Below, piece by piece: positions 27,036 to 36,119 of a stretch of DNA of 64,000 nt; position 1 is the stretch's first letter; the number at the start of each line of letters is the position of its first letter. Below the pieces are notes generated by a model, which searched no databases, was not told the DNA's origin, and saw only the letters and a program-made list of their open reading frames with translations. The DNA is from Aporhodopirellula rubra. GTDB taxonomy: Bacteria > Planctomycetota > Planctomycetia > Pirellulales > Pirellulaceae. The stretch lies in contig NZ_JACHXU010000003.1 of NCBI RefSeq assembly GCF_014192335.1, forward strand, positions 1-64,000. The letters are read 5' to 3'. A program made the position numbers and the translations under genes.

Positions 27036-28013
27036 CTAGCGATACTCTTCATGACAGGCGGAACAACTTTGCGTGATCTCGCCGACCGCGCCACGCACGG
27101 CGTCGAAGTCCTGCCGTTCGATCGCGGTCACGACCGATCGTGATGCCTCCGTCATCGCCCGGCTCAACGCGCGGTAGTCGTCGTCCTCGGAATCATCCAT
27201 GCCTTCTTGCACCAGGATCTCTCCCAGCAGGGCGAGCAGCTCGGCGTTGCGGCGTACCGAATCCACGTTCTCCTTTGCCGACTCGGTGTCGTTGGAATCG
27301 TCGCTGAGTTTGTCGAGCACCAACTCGGCGTATTCCATCAACGGCGAGCGGTCCGCAATCATCGACCAATCGTTCTCGTCCTCGCCCGCCTTCGCCGCCG
27401 ACAAACCCGCACCCGAAACGAGGTCCTGCAAATCCGCTTTACGCAGTTGCGCTTCGTTGAACACGGGAGTCGAACCGGCCGCACAATTCAGGGCCGTCTT
27501 TGCCGTGATGTCGCGTGCCGTTTTGGCGTCCGATTTCCAACGCACGTCGCCGGAGTATTCTGAAATGACGGCGAACAACGACGCTAATACCGACAGATGC
27601 AAACGTGCCTCTTGATAACCGCCCCCGTTGAAGGCGCCGGGAGTCGTGATCGATGCGTCGAATTTGAGCTTCACGCGTTTGATCTCATCTTCCAACGATA
27701 CCGGCGAGATCAGCTTGTTCCATCGTTGGCTGCCGGTGTTATCTGAGTCGTCATCGGCCTCGCTCGCTTGAGCCAATGCCGCCGCCGCGTCCGTCTTTTG
27801 AAGACTCGACAACGTCGGCCGTTCGCCACGAAAAGCCGACGACAGGTCCGAGAAGAAAATACGCGAGGTCGTTCCCTCGTCAAATACCGGTGGCCGTGCC
27901 CGTTGTTGCTGCGCCGCGGCTGAACCGTTATCGACGATTACGACCAACGATCCGATGGCGAGAGTCAGCAAGAACACGCGGCAGCGGGAACGCAAAAACA
28001 TTTGACGCGGCAT
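27036..28013 (-). CDS. Secreted cytochrome c'-like protein (class II) with C-terminal heme site
   Basis: 325 residues from the ATG at 28013; the open frame also has an ATG at 28055. A signal peptide (FLLTLAIGSLVVIVDNGSAAAQ) is followed by helical sequence, and the protein ends in QSCSACHEEYR, a CxxCH heme-attachment motif close to the C-terminus as in cytochrome c' and c-556. The family is normally about 130-150 residues; here about 200 further residues (two helical bundle-like regions) precede the heme domain. It may bind heme and take part in periplasmic electron transfer or gas binding. The match rests on the motif position and helical pattern only. Confidence 0.62.
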   Translation of the reverse strand: MPRQMFLRSRCRVFLLTLAIGSLVVIVDNGSAAAQQQRARPPVFDEGTTSRIFFSDLSSAFRGERPTLSSLQKTDAAAALAQASEADDDSDNTGSQRWNKLISPVSLEDEIKRVKLKFDASITTPGAFNGGGYQEARLHLSVLASLFAVISEYSGDVRWKSDAKTARDITAKTALNCAAGSTPVFNEAQLRKADLQDLVSGAGLSAAKAGEDENDWSMIADRSPLMEYAELVLDKLSDDSNDTESAKENVDSVRRNAELLALLGEILVQEGMDDSEDDDYRALSRAMTEASRSVVTAIERQDFDAVRGAVGEITQSCSACHEEYR

Positions 28014-28194
28014 GAAATGACTCAATGATTGACAGTTTGAAAACCGTGTGGACACAGTTTCGATAATTCTTAAACGAGCCCGCGAGGGGGGCGGAGTGTC
28101 GACCCTAGCCGAACGATCGGAATCGGCCCGTCTCGTCCGACTCTGTAATGCGGGATTGAACGACTAGCCGGGAACGCATTTCGACGCCACCAAA

Positions 28195-28653
28195 CTAAAT
28201 CGATTTCTCTTGCTTGGCTAAGTATTCTTCCACCGCGTCGAGCAACGGATCGATCGTCTGAGTTTGAATCGGTCGTCTTGGTGACCAAGCGAGCCATTCA
28301 TACGACTCGTGTTCGGTAACTTCAATTTTAACGACGTCGGGCAACCAAGCCAAAAAGTACCTGACATTCTTCGGGAAAATTTTGCCAGGCTGATTCCGGT
28401 AAGTCACCTCGTATTGAATGTCAAACTGAAAATCATCGGCGATTCGGCACTTTTTGGGCGAGACACCGGTTTCCTCTCGCATTTCACGAAGGGCCGTTTC
28501 CAGGTAGGTTTCCTTCCCGTCACAATGTCCTTTCGGAAGATCCCAGCGATCAGGATGCCGCATCAGCAAAAACTGAGGCTCGGGCGTCTCCGTCATCAGC
28601 AACATGCCGGCCGCTCGCACGATACCGTCTTTCGTTTTTTTCTTCTTGGACAC
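28195..28653 (-). CDS. Nudix hydrolase (Ap4A/diadenosine-type)
   Basis: 152-residue pyrophosphohydrolase with a complete Nudix box, GHCDGKETYLETALREMREETG, matching G-x5-E-x7-R-E-x2-E-E-x-G. The RHPDRWDLPKGH lead-in and the small size are typical of bis(5'-nucleosyl)-tetraphosphatases, but substrate cannot be assigned from sequence. It is divergent from the cobalamin adenosyltransferase gene, with only 53 bases between starts. Confidence 0.9.
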   Translation of the reverse strand: MSKKKKTKDGIVRAAGMLLMTETPEPQFLLMRHPDRWDLPKGHCDGKETYLETALREMREETGVSPKKCRIADDFQFDIQYEVTYRNQPGKIFPKNVRYFLAWLPDVVKIEVTEHESYEWLAWSPRRPIQTQTIDPLLDAVEEYLAKQEKSI

Positions 28654-28706
28654 GCAATGACCTCAATGATTCAACTCCCCCCGACGAACCCGCGACAGGT
28701 TTCAGC

Positions 28707-29306
28707 ATGAAGATTTATACACGAACCGGTGACAGTGGCACGACCGGGCTGTTCGGCGGACCGCGGGTCGCTAAAGACGACACCCGGATCGAAGCGTATG
28801 GGACCGTCGACGAACTCAACGCCGTCCTCGGCTGCGTACGCAGTGCCGTGGAGTCCGCTGTTGCGGAATGCGAAGACGAACCCGAACGACGCGACGCCCT
28901 CATGCAGTTCGATGATCGGATCGGCCAAGTCCAACACGAGCTGTTCTCGCTCGGCGCGGAACTCGCATCACCTCATCCCGATGAGTTTCAACTTCGCGTG
29001 ATCGGCACGCGGCACATCGAACGGTTGGAAAAATGGATCGACGAAACGGAGGCGCTGTTGCCACCGCTCAAGCAATTCATTTTACCTGGCGGTAGTCCTG
29101 TTGCTGCTCAAGTTCACCTCGCTCGCGCCGTGTGTCGTCGCAGCGAACGACGGGTCATCACTCTCGCAGACTCGGTTCAATCGGAAACACCAATTGGCGA
29201 GGAGGTCATCGTCTATCTGAATCGACTCAGCGATTGGTTGTTCGTCGTCTCACGTGACGTCAATCGATTGCTCGGACGCGAAGACCAACCATGGCAAAAA
29301 CCGTAA
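28707..29306 (+). CDS. Cob(I)alamin/cob(I)yrinate adenosyltransferase (PduO type)
   Basis: 199 residues. Transfers the 5'-deoxyadenosyl group of ATP to corrinoid cobalt, giving coenzyme B12. The N-terminus MKIYTRTGDSGTTGLFGGPRV is the ATP-binding signature of the PduO family, followed by EAYGTVDELNAVLG and the C-terminal LARAVCRRSERRV and VIVYLNRLSDWLFVVSR. The stop overlaps the next gene's start by 16 bases. Confidence 0.93.
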   Translation: MKIYTRTGDSGTTGLFGGPRVAKDDTRIEAYGTVDELNAVLGCVRSAVESAVAECEDEPERRDALMQFDDRIGQVQHELFSLGAELASPHPDEFQLRVIGTRHIERLEKWIDETEALLPPLKQFILPGGSPVAAQVHLARAVCRRSERRVITLADSVQSETPIGEEVIVYLNRLSDWLFVVSRDVNRLLGREDQPWQKP

Positions 29307-31657
29307 CGGCAACCGTGCCCACACCGATCTCGGATCGACCCTCGCACCTCGCCCGCCGGTTCGGCACGGCGGCGTTGCCCGCGTGCAGCGTTCTCCTTGC
29401 TGCATTAGTTGCGCTCGCGCCCCACGTCACTCGAAACAACGCGTGCGCCCAATCGACCACCGACGCCACGCTCCAGCTTTCCGAGGATGCCGCCTCGGAC
29501 AGCCAACTGCAAACGCTTCGCAGCGATCTGTTTGCCGCAATCACCGAGGGGGCGAGTCCTCACGCGATCACCGGTCTGGTCAACCGTCAACGGCGAATCG
29601 ACGACTTGCTCGATCGTCAGTTGTTGTCCATTCGTGATGAACTCGCCGAGATCGAACGCAGCGAATTCGATCCCAAGAACACGCCCCGTCGTGAGGAGCT
29701 CAAGCGGCGACAAAGTCTGCTGTGGCTCTCGCGGGTTGAACTGGCGTCTTTGGCGACCGAAATGTTCGCCGAACGTTCTCCCGATGGGGTTGCGATGGCG
29801 GAACAATCGATCCGTTTGATGCGAGCCGCGATCGCGAGTTTTCCCAACAATGGCGTCGTCCGCGCTGAAATCCTGCGACTGCTATCCGAGGCGCAGTTGC
29901 GTGCGGGAGACGCCGACGCCGCGATCCGGACTATGCTTCACGTTGCCCATGCTAAATCGGAATCCACAGACGAACCGAATGATTCGGCCGAGACGCCGAA
30001 AGAAGAACTCGTCATCAATACGCCCGACGAACTCGCCTTTGTAATTCGCGTTGACCTTTCAAAACAAGATTGGCGTGCCGCCGAAGAGAAACTCAATCAG
30101 TTCTATGCCGACGCGCCTGCCAAGGCGCCGCTGAGTTTGGCAATGGACATGGCACGCTTGCAGTTTCTCTTGCTCAACCCAAAACGAGCAGATTCACTCA
30201 CTGAGATCGGTCAGTGGATCGACGCAATCGAACAACGTGGAGGTGCGCCCGCACGGCGCGGTGCTGAAACCTTGCTCGCTCGTTATCGCGAGTTTCGCCA
30301 ATCGCTGTCACCGCACCAAGATATCCCGGCGTCATCGATCGATCCCCGCGTGCTCCGCGCCGACGCGCGGTATTACCTACGCGTTGAGAAAACATTGCCC
30401 GCCGCGGTTACGTTCGCCCACGCCGCGGTGCAAGACGGCGACGCGGATCGCAGCATCGATTCGGCGATCCGTTCGGCCGCGATTCTGACTAGCACCGACA
30501 AACGACCCGCCGCGGTACAGTTGCTTCGCCAAATCGCAAACCGGCACGAGTCGCACGAAAACTCGCCACTGTTGATGTTGCAGGCCGCTTCTTTGGCGAG
30601 CGAAGTGGAGGCTGCGCAAGGGCCGGCATCGAGCACTTCGTCGAATGCAACATCGATCCCATCGGCCGATGAAATTCTCCATGAGCTTCTCGCTAAATGG
30701 CCGCTCTCTCCCGCCGCCGCCTCGGCGCGAGCGTCACTCATCGAAATCGCAAAGCAACGAAATGAGTGGATCGACGCGGCAATCTTAGCGACCGAATTGC
30801 CGGTCGAGCATTGGAATGAAACGGCGTCGAGCCGTTGCCGCGATCTTTGGATGCATGCGATCCTCCCGTCCGGCAACGCATGTTTTCCCTGCGGTTGGGA
30901 CGATGACGCGTGTCGACAAAGGCTTCGTGATGAGCTCGCCAGTCGGTTGGCCCAAATGCGGAACACGTTCGTCGAATCGGCTGCGCACCCCGCGGCAATT
31001 CAAGCCCAGTTCGCTTGCGCGATTTTGCTGGATTCAGCCGAGATGGATTCGCCGGGGCGTCCGCTCCTCGTCGAAGCCGCCAAACGCACCGAAGATCCTT
31101 TCCTACGTTTTGTCGCGGAACTGCGTTTGGGCAGCGAGAACCAAGTCACGCCGCCGCACGGATTGCCTTTGCTCGGCGACGAAATGAGGCGAGCGGTCGT
31201 GTGGCGACTGCACCACGATCTCACGACCCATGCCGTTCCCCGTCGCACGGTCGCGTCGTTCTTGCTCGCGTTTGATCATGGCAACGCCGTCGCCGATCCA
31301 CGCTGCTCGATCGCGTGGCTGATGTGGAGCGAGCGAACCGAGCAAGGGTTCGCCGAGCTGGGAAAATCACTCGATCACTCAAAACATCCCGGTGAACTGA
31401 TCGCTGCCGCCGCGTCGGCGCTTTCCGATTCCTCTCGCAGTCGAGGTTTGAAACGGGCGGCCGGGTTATGGGACGAACTCGCCAGCGGTATTCCGCCGAC
31501 CGAGCATGCGCATCAACGGGCGAAAGTGGAAAGCATCCTCTGCCGGGCACGCAGTGGCGATCTGACTGGCGCGAAAGCGGCAGCCGAGTGGATGTTGCTG
31601 AGTAATCCACCGACCGACGAATCATTGATCGAGCAACTAAAGAACGCGATCCAGTAA
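29291..31657 (+). CDS. Large secreted helical-repeat protein of unknown function
   Basis: 788 residues. A signal-like N-terminus (PACSVLLAALVALAPHVTRNNACA) is followed by a coiled-coil-rich part and stretches resembling TPR/Sel1-type helical pairs (VRAEILRLLSEAQLRAGDADAAIRTML). The composition is Ala-, Glu- and Arg-rich throughout. It overlaps the adenosyltransferase gene by 16 bases, so the two are translationally coupled, but nothing links it to B12. No family recognised. Confidence 0.7.
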   Translation: MAKTVTATVPTPISDRPSHLARRFGTAALPACSVLLAALVALAPHVTRNNACAQSTTDATLQLSEDAASDSQLQTLRSDLFAAITEGASPHAITGLVNRQRRIDDLLDRQLLSIRDELAEIERSEFDPKNTPRREELKRRQSLLWLSRVELASLATEMFAERSPDGVAMAEQSIRLMRAAIASFPNNGVVRAEILRLLSEAQLRAGDADAAIRTMLHVAHAKSESTDEPNDSAETPKEELVINTPDELAFVIRVDLSKQDWRAAEEKLNQFYADAPAKAPLSLAMDMARLQFLLLNPKRADSLTEIGQWIDAIEQRGGAPARRGAETLLARYREFRQSLSPHQDIPASSIDPRVLRADARYYLRVEKTLPAAVTFAHAAVQDGDADRSIDSAIRSAAILTSTDKRPAAVQLLRQIANRHESHENSPLLMLQAASLASEVEAAQGPASSTSSNATSIPSADEILHELLAKWPLSPAAASARASLIEIAKQRNEWIDAAILATELPVEHWNETASSRCRDLWMHAILPSGNACFPCGWDDDACRQRLRDELASRLAQMRNTFVESAAHPAAIQAQFACAILLDSAEMDSPGRPLLVEAAKRTEDPFLRFVAELRLGSENQVTPPHGLPLLGDEMRRAVVWRLHHDLTTHAVPRRTVASFLLAFDHGNAVADPRCSIAWLMWSERTEQGFAELGKSLDHSKHPGELIAAAASALSDSSRSRGLKRAAGLWDELASGIPPTEHAHQRAKVESILCRARSGDLTGAKAAAEWMLLSNPPTDESLIEQLKNAIQ

Positions 31658-31821
31658 CGCACTTGACAAAACAACGCAGACGCACGAAAGCGAGCGACGT
31701 TCGTAATAACGTAATCCACCATATGTTGTCAGGCGGACATTGCTGGCGATGAAAGCTGCGTGAATTGTTCGCGAGGCGATTCAAACCAAATCGCACCCGC
31801 GATCAAAACCGGCGAGCCTGT

Positions 31822-32829
31822 TCAGTTCTTGCCGAATCGGAATCCTGCCTCAAGGCGGTGGCCACGGATGAATTCGGCAGCATCCATTTCGTTTTTGCCC
31901 GCCGGTTGCAACCGCTCCACAATCACGCGTCCATCGCCGCATCCGATCGCCATCTCACCTTTCGTTTCCGTAGCGAGCAAGCACCCGATCTGGTTCGGAC
32001 CGACTGCTGCGTCAACAACCGGTGTCACCTTGCGGATCGCCAACCGGATGGGAGGTTTTCCAGGTTTGGTTTCCGCGAACGTGAACGCGACCGGCCAAGG
32101 CTGCATCCCACGGACGAGACAATCGATGTGCCGTGATGATTTCGACCAATCGATCTCCGCTTCTGCTTTGCTCAGCCGAGCCGCTTTCGAAACCTTCGAC
32201 GCGTCTTGAACCGAACCCAACGCGGGCAAGGGCTGTTCGCCGTCATGGTTGATGAGTTCCCGCTGCAGCAGCGTGATCGCTTCCAACGTGGCATCGACGC
32301 CGATTTGTGACAATCGTTCTTCGAGTTCACCCGCCGTTTCGGTTGAGGAAATCGGCGTTCGCCGCGTCGCGAGAATCGGCCCACCATCGAGCCGCGGTGT
32401 CATGTGAATGACGCTGACGCCCGTCTCCTCGTCACCGCTGAGTAAAGCACGTTGCACCGGCGCTGCGCCGCGGTAGGCGGGCAGCAATGATCCATGCAAA
32501 TTGATACCGCCCCATTTTGATGACGCGAGCGCGGGTGGACGCAAGATCTGCCCGTAATCGCAAACCACCATGAGGTCCGCCGCGAATTCATTGAGCCGCT
32601 CGACCGCCTCGGAATCGTTAATGCTCTCGGGGGCTTCGATCGGCAACCCGTGTTCAGTGGCCCAGTCTCGCACCGGTGCCGGTGGCGGGCCGCCTCGACT
32701 TTTCACCGGAGGCATCGGACGCGTGATCACGACCGGAATGTCATGACCGGCGGCGCGAATGGCTTCGAACGATGGCACCGCGAACGGCCCCGTCCCCATC
32801 AAAACGATTCGCAGTTTATCGGAACTCAT
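31822..32829 (-). CDS. fmt: Methionyl-tRNA formyltransferase
   Basis: Formylates initiator Met-tRNA. The N-terminal domain has IVLMGTGPFAVPSFEAI, a folate-binding region with NLHGSLLPAYRGAAPVQRAL (Asn, His and the HxSLLP motif) and the PRLDGGPIL segment. The C-terminal OB-like domain contains RGMQPWPVAFTF. The start is ATG 32829 (335 residues), whose ATG overlaps the def stop as ATGA; the frame extends six codons further upstream. The def-fmt pairing is a common arrangement for the two formyl-cycle enzymes. Confidence 0.95.
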   Translation of the reverse strand: MSSDKLRIVLMGTGPFAVPSFEAIRAAGHDIPVVITRPMPPVKSRGGPPPAPVRDWATEHGLPIEAPESINDSEAVERLNEFAADLMVVCDYGQILRPPALASSKWGGINLHGSLLPAYRGAAPVQRALLSGDEETGVSVIHMTPRLDGGPILATRRTPISSTETAGELEERLSQIGVDATLEAITLLQRELINHDGEQPLPALGSVQDASKVSKAARLSKAEAEIDWSKSSRHIDCLVRGMQPWPVAFTFAETKPGKPPIRLAIRKVTPVVDAAVGPNQIGCLLATETKGEMAIGCGDGRVIVERLQPAGKNEMDAAEFIRGHRLEAGFRFGKN

Positions 32830-33410
32830 GTGTACGTTTTTTCCCAATGTGCCAATCGCTTTGCCAACTCAGCGTCGTCGGGAATGCTGCCCGTGTTGCG
32901 GAGCGATTGGAACGTGGTTTCGAATTCTGCCAAACCGTGCTCGAGATCCCGCATCGCTTCGTTGCCAATGCGATCGAAAAACATCACCCCGTCGAGATGG
33001 TCGACTTCGTGTTGCACAACACGCGACAGAAAACCGTCGAGTTCCTGGTTGATCTCTTGGCCTTTCAGATCGTAGCCCTGCAGCCGTACCGTCTTGGGGC
33101 GTTTCACTTGGGCGAACAAACCCGGCACACTCAGACACCCCTCTTGGCCCGCTTCGCTGCCTTTGGGACGGTCAATCACTGGGTTAATCACGACCCATTC
33201 CTGACCCTCGCCTCGCACGCCGCTGGCGTTGGCAACGAACATTCGAATGGGAAGATCGACCTGGTTCGCCGCCAATCCGACCCCCTCGTTTTCGTACATC
33301 AGATCCAGCATCTCGGCCGCCATCGCGTGCAGCTTGGCATCGACGCGGGCGATCGGACGGCTCCGATGGCGAAGTGTGGGGTGCGGGAAATGAATGATCG
33401 AAAGGGCCAT
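32826..33410 (-). CDS. def: Peptide deformylase
   Basis: 194 residues from the ATG at 33410; the frame could begin nine codons earlier. Removes the formyl group from nascent N-termini. All three metal-site motifs are present: GVGLAANQVD (GxGLAAxQ), EGCLSVPG (EGCLS) and QHEVDHLDG (HExDH) with the metal-binding cysteine and histidines and the catalytic glutamate. It is translationally coupled to fmt downstream through an ATGA overlap. Confidence 0.96.
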   Translation of the reverse strand: MALSIIHFPHPTLRHRSRPIARVDAKLHAMAAEMLDLMYENEGVGLAANQVDLPIRMFVANASGVRGEGQEWVVINPVIDRPKGSEAGQEGCLSVPGLFAQVKRPKTVRLQGYDLKGQEINQELDGFLSRVVQHEVDHLDGVMFFDRIGNEAMRDLEHGLAEFETTFQSLRNTGSIPDDAELAKRLAHWEKTYT

Positions 33411-33674
33411 GGCATCGACAAAATTTAGAACCGGCAAGAAAAACCAACCAATAACATGATGGATTGACCCCGCTTTGATAAGACGACAAGGGAATGGGGA
33501 GGTGACAGGTCGTAGGTTTCCTCCTGTCGTCCTGTCTCCCTCCCTCCCCCCAACCCGGCGGGCTCAAAAAATTTTCACGCAACCGGCCAGAATCCGCATA
33601 ATCTCCTCTTCAGCAACCCGCATTCGACTGCTAAACTTCGCCTCGTCGCAAGGAACCCACCCGGTTCCTCCCGA

Positions 33675-33746
33675 TACCCCGTGGTGTAATTGGCAACACA
33701 GCTGGTTTTGGTCCAGCCATTCTAGGTTCGAGTCCTAGCGGGGTAG
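33675..33746 (+). tRNA. tRNA-Gln (anticodon TTG)
   Basis: A complete cloverleaf. The acceptor stem TACCCCG (33675-33681) pairs with CGGGGTA (33739-33745). The D arm is GTGTAATTGGCAACAC. The anticodon arm GCTGG-TTTTGGT-CCAGC has anticodon TTG at 33708-33710. The T arm is CTAGG-TTCGAGT-CCTAG. The discriminator is G33746; CCA is not encoded. Confidence 0.95.
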
Positions 33747-33766
33747 CTTAATGGCAAGACACCAAG

Positions 33767-33821
33767 AGCCGATTGAAGACATACCCAGTTATTTACGGGG
33801 TTTTCTTCAATCGGCTTTTTT
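33767..33821 (+). terminator. Terminator after tRNA-Gln
   Basis: A 13-bp perfect stem, AGCCGATTGAAGA (33767-33779) with TCTTCAATCGGCT (33804-33816), flows into a T tract. It lies 20 bases downstream of the tRNA. Confidence 0.88.
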
Positions 33822-34093
33822 CGTGTCTCCGAATATCTGCCCTTGGCCTGCGCTGTCGGTGGTGGATTTCGTGGTGTTTTTGGTGTGCCGTTTCGGCCAC
33901 CCCTTCTGCGTTCGCTCGAATCTCGCGGGAACAATCGGGGGTTGGTTTGGGGGATTCCGGCGGCGTTCTGGTCGCGCCAACAATCTTGGCACCCTGCTGA
34001 ATCCGAAAACGGAACGCGAGAGGCTGGTCTGGGTGATCGGATCGCGCGACGATCGCGTCTCATTCAAAACCATCTCGAATAACCTTGCACCCT

Positions 34094-34209
34094 TGTTCCC
34101 AGGCTCCGCCTGGGTACACGCCGCACCGGAGGCTCCTGCCTCATAAGTCCGAAACCGACAGGCAGAGCCTGTAAGGCATTGCGTTCCCAGGCGGGAGCCC
34201 GGGAACGAG
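34094..34209. repeat. Intergenic repeat, copy 1 (about 117 bp)
   Basis: Starts with TGTTCCCAGGCTCCGCCTGGG and ends with GTTCCCAGGCGGGAGCCCGG, so both ends can fold back on themselves. Its middle (GGAGGCTCCTGCCTCATAAG, ACAGGCAGAGCCTG) also pairs internally. It has roughly 90% identity by eye to copy 2. Confidence 0.85.
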
Positions 34210-34313
34210 TTGGTTGAGTCATCGTCGAGGTTTGGTATGAGCGAGCAGATGAATTACGCGATCACGCCTGAGCTAACACCGTCTGCACGGACTGGATGTA
34301 GCCAGCCGAGTTC

Positions 34314-34430
34314 TTGTACCCAGGCTCCGCCTGGGTACACGCTGCACTGGAGGCTCCTGCCTCATAAGGCCAAGACCGACAGGCAGAGCCTGCAAGACAT
34401 TGCGTTCCCAGGCAGGAGCCTGGGAACGAG
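34314..34430. repeat. Intergenic repeat, copy 2 (about 117 bp)
   Basis: Same arrangement as copy 1 with scattered substitutions; its right end GTTCCCAGGCAGGAGCCTGGGAAC is a palindrome with one central interruption. It lies about 170 bases upstream of the CoA-binding gene. No open frame encodes a transposase, so it would be a non-autonomous or REP-like element. Confidence 0.85.
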
Positions 34431-34602
34431 GTGGTGGATTCAAACGCCAGCCCAGCATCATCGACTGTTGTGTGTTCGGAGAGATCGATGCTTTCACGTC
34501 CCGATGGTTCGCGTAGAATGTCGCGTTCACATAAACAGAGACGCGCGAGATCGTGATTTTATTTCACGCGGGCGCCGAGTAACTCAAGAGAGACTCGCCA
34601 CA

Positions 34603-34989
34603 ATGAACTCAATCGAAAATTTTCTCGCTGCGAAAACATACGCCGTCGCCGGCGCATCGGCCCGCACGCATAAATACGGTTACAAGGTTTTCAAAGCCCT
34701 CCTGGCCGCCGGACGCGAGACGTATCCGCTCAACCCAGTCACGGAAGAAATTGAAGGCCACAAGGCGTATCCGAAAATCGCGGACCTCTCAATCGTCCCC
34801 GAAGCACTTTCGATCATCACGCCACCAGAAATCACCCGGCAAGTCATCGCCGACGCGATCGCAGTCGGCGTGAAGCACATCTGGATGCAGCCAGGGGCGG
34901 AGCACGAGCAGGCCAGTGAGTCGGCACGCCAGGCTGGCATCAACGTCATCGACGACGGCAGTTGCATTCTCGTCCTATTGGCCCGCTAA
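34603..34989 (+). CDS. CoA-binding domain protein (YccU-type)
   Basis: 128 residues from the ATG at 34603; the longer frame back to 34210 runs through a repeat. A small Rossmann-like CoA_binding domain fills the protein: AVAGASARTHKYGYKVFKAL (nucleotide-binding turn), YPLNPVTEEIEGHKAYP, IITPPEITRQVIADAIAVGVKHIWMQPGAEHE and INVIDDGSCILVLL. Related to the succinyl-CoA-synthetase CoA-binding fold, but its role is unknown. The next gene starts two bases after the stop. Confidence 0.9.
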   Translation: MNSIENFLAAKTYAVAGASARTHKYGYKVFKALLAAGRETYPLNPVTEEIEGHKAYPKIADLSIVPEALSIITPPEITRQVIADAIAVGVKHIWMQPGAEHEQASESARQAGINVIDDGSCILVLLAR

Positions 34990-34991
34990 TC

Positions 34992-35552
34992 ATGACGCGC
35001 GGCAATGTGAACATTCGCAACGCCACGGACCAGGATCGTGATTCGATTCTTGCTGTCCATATGAATGCCTTTGGCGAGGGCGAAGGGCCGGTGATTGCCG
35101 AGCTCGTCGATGAGATGCTCGATGACGCTTCCGGCGAGCCGATGCTATCGCTTGTCGCTGAAACGGACGGCGAACTCGTTGGACATCTTCTTTTTACGTC
35201 CGCAAAAATCGAACCAGGCCTTGACCAAGTTTGTGCAAGTATCCTCGTACCTCTGGCGGTTGTGCAAGATCGACAACGCCAGGGAATTGGCGGTCTTTTG
35301 ATCGCAACCGGGCTACGCCTGCTGGAGGAATTTGGCGTCGACCTCGTCTTCATTCTCGGCTATCCCGACTACTATTCGCGGTTCGGGTTTCGTCCCGCAG
35401 GTGTCCGGGGGCTTCAAGCAACCTACCCGATCCCACCTCAAAACGCAGACGCGTGGATGGTGAGGGAACTGACGTCTGGAAAGATCGAGAATTGCAAGGG
35501 AACGGTTCGCTGCTCCAATGCATTAGACCACCCGCAATACTGGATTGAGTGA
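34992..35552 (+). CDS. GNAT-family N-acetyltransferase
   Basis: 186 residues from the ATG at 34992, two bases after the previous stop. Acetyl-CoA-dependent acyltransferase: NIRNATDQDRDSILAVHM, VGHLLFTSAKI, then the acetyl-CoA-binding VPLAVVQDRQRQGIGGLLIATGLRLL (Q/RxxGxG/A as RQGIGG) and VFILGYPDYYSRFGFRPA. This pattern fits the YhbS-like branch of predicted acetyltransferases. The substrate is unknown. Confidence 0.92.
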   Translation: MTRGNVNIRNATDQDRDSILAVHMNAFGEGEGPVIAELVDEMLDDASGEPMLSLVAETDGELVGHLLFTSAKIEPGLDQVCASILVPLAVVQDRQRQGIGGLLIATGLRLLEEFGVDLVFILGYPDYYSRFGFRPAGVRGLQATYPIPPQNADAWMVRELTSGKIENCKGTVRCSNALDHPQYWIE

Positions 35553-35563
35553 GACGCACGCGG

Positions 35564-36118
35564 TTATTCGAGCTCGCGAATGATCTTGGCCGGGTTCCCC
35601 GCGACAACCACTCCGGCGGGCACGTCCTTCGTCACCACGCTGCCGGCACCGATGACGCTTCGATCGCCAATCGTGATGCCGGGGCAAATGGTCGTTCTTC
35701 CGCCAATCCAAACATCGTCGCCAATCGTGACCGGTTTGCCGGACTCCTGCGTGCGGCGGAGCTCCGCGTCCAATGGATGTGTGGCGGCATAGATGTGGAC
35801 GCCGGGGGCGACAAAGACGTTGTTGCCGATCCGCACTTCGCAAACGTCCAAGATCACGCAATCGAAGTTGAAGTAGACCTTCTCGCCGAGATAGATGTTG
35901 GTCCCGAAATCACAGCGAAAGGGTGGTTCCAACCAAACGGAATCGCCGCCGCTGCCGAACAGTTCCGTCAAAAGGTCTCGCAGTCGCTTTTCATCGCGAG
36001 GGTCATTCGTATTGATCGCGCGACAGCGTTCCCTCGCAATCATTCGAGCCTCCGCCAAATCCGGATCGTTCGGGGCATAGAGCTCGCCGGCCAACATCTT
36101 CTCGCGTTCACTCGCCAC
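35564..36118 (-). CDS. Maltose/galactoside O-acetyltransferase family (LbH)
   Basis: 184 residues. Left-handed beta-helix acetyltransferase that acetylates sugars. The N-terminal Mac domain ([22 protein letters not shown]) is typical of maltose O-acetyltransferase, and the hexapeptide repeats ([21 protein letters not shown] with the catalytic His, [48 protein letters not shown]) complete it. I chose GTG 36118 because a GGGAG lies about ten bases upstream; a TTG at 36133 would overlap the preceding gene. It is one base from the stop of the YdeI-like gene. Confidence 0.9.
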   Translation of the reverse strand: MASEREKMLAGELYAPNDPDLAEARMIARERCRAINTNDPRDEKRLRDLLTELFGSGGDSVWLEPPFRCDFGTNIYLGEKVYFNFDCVILDVCEVRIGNNVFVAPGVHIYAATHPLDAELRRTQESGKPVTIGDDVWIGGRTTICPGITIGDRSVIGAGSVVTKDVPAGVVVAGNPAKIIRELE

Positions 36119-36119
36119 T

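Larger units (their letters stand above)
33822..34602. other. Region without convincing genes, containing two repeat copies
   Basis: Open frames here, including a 131-residue rightward frame from 33751 and the long upstream extension of the CoA-binding frame, run through terminator or repeat sequence and lack protein motifs. The two 117-bp elements at 34094-34209 and 34314-34430 are the main content. Confidence 0.6.

Noticed and set aside
33751-34146. 131-residue frame directly after tRNA-Gln
   Set aside because: Its beginning reads through the tRNA terminator hairpin and its end enters the repeat; no coding evidence.
34210-34602. N-terminal extension of the CoA-binding protein
   Set aside because: The extra 131 codons run through the 117-bp repeat and encode no conserved sequence; the family domain begins at ATG 34603.
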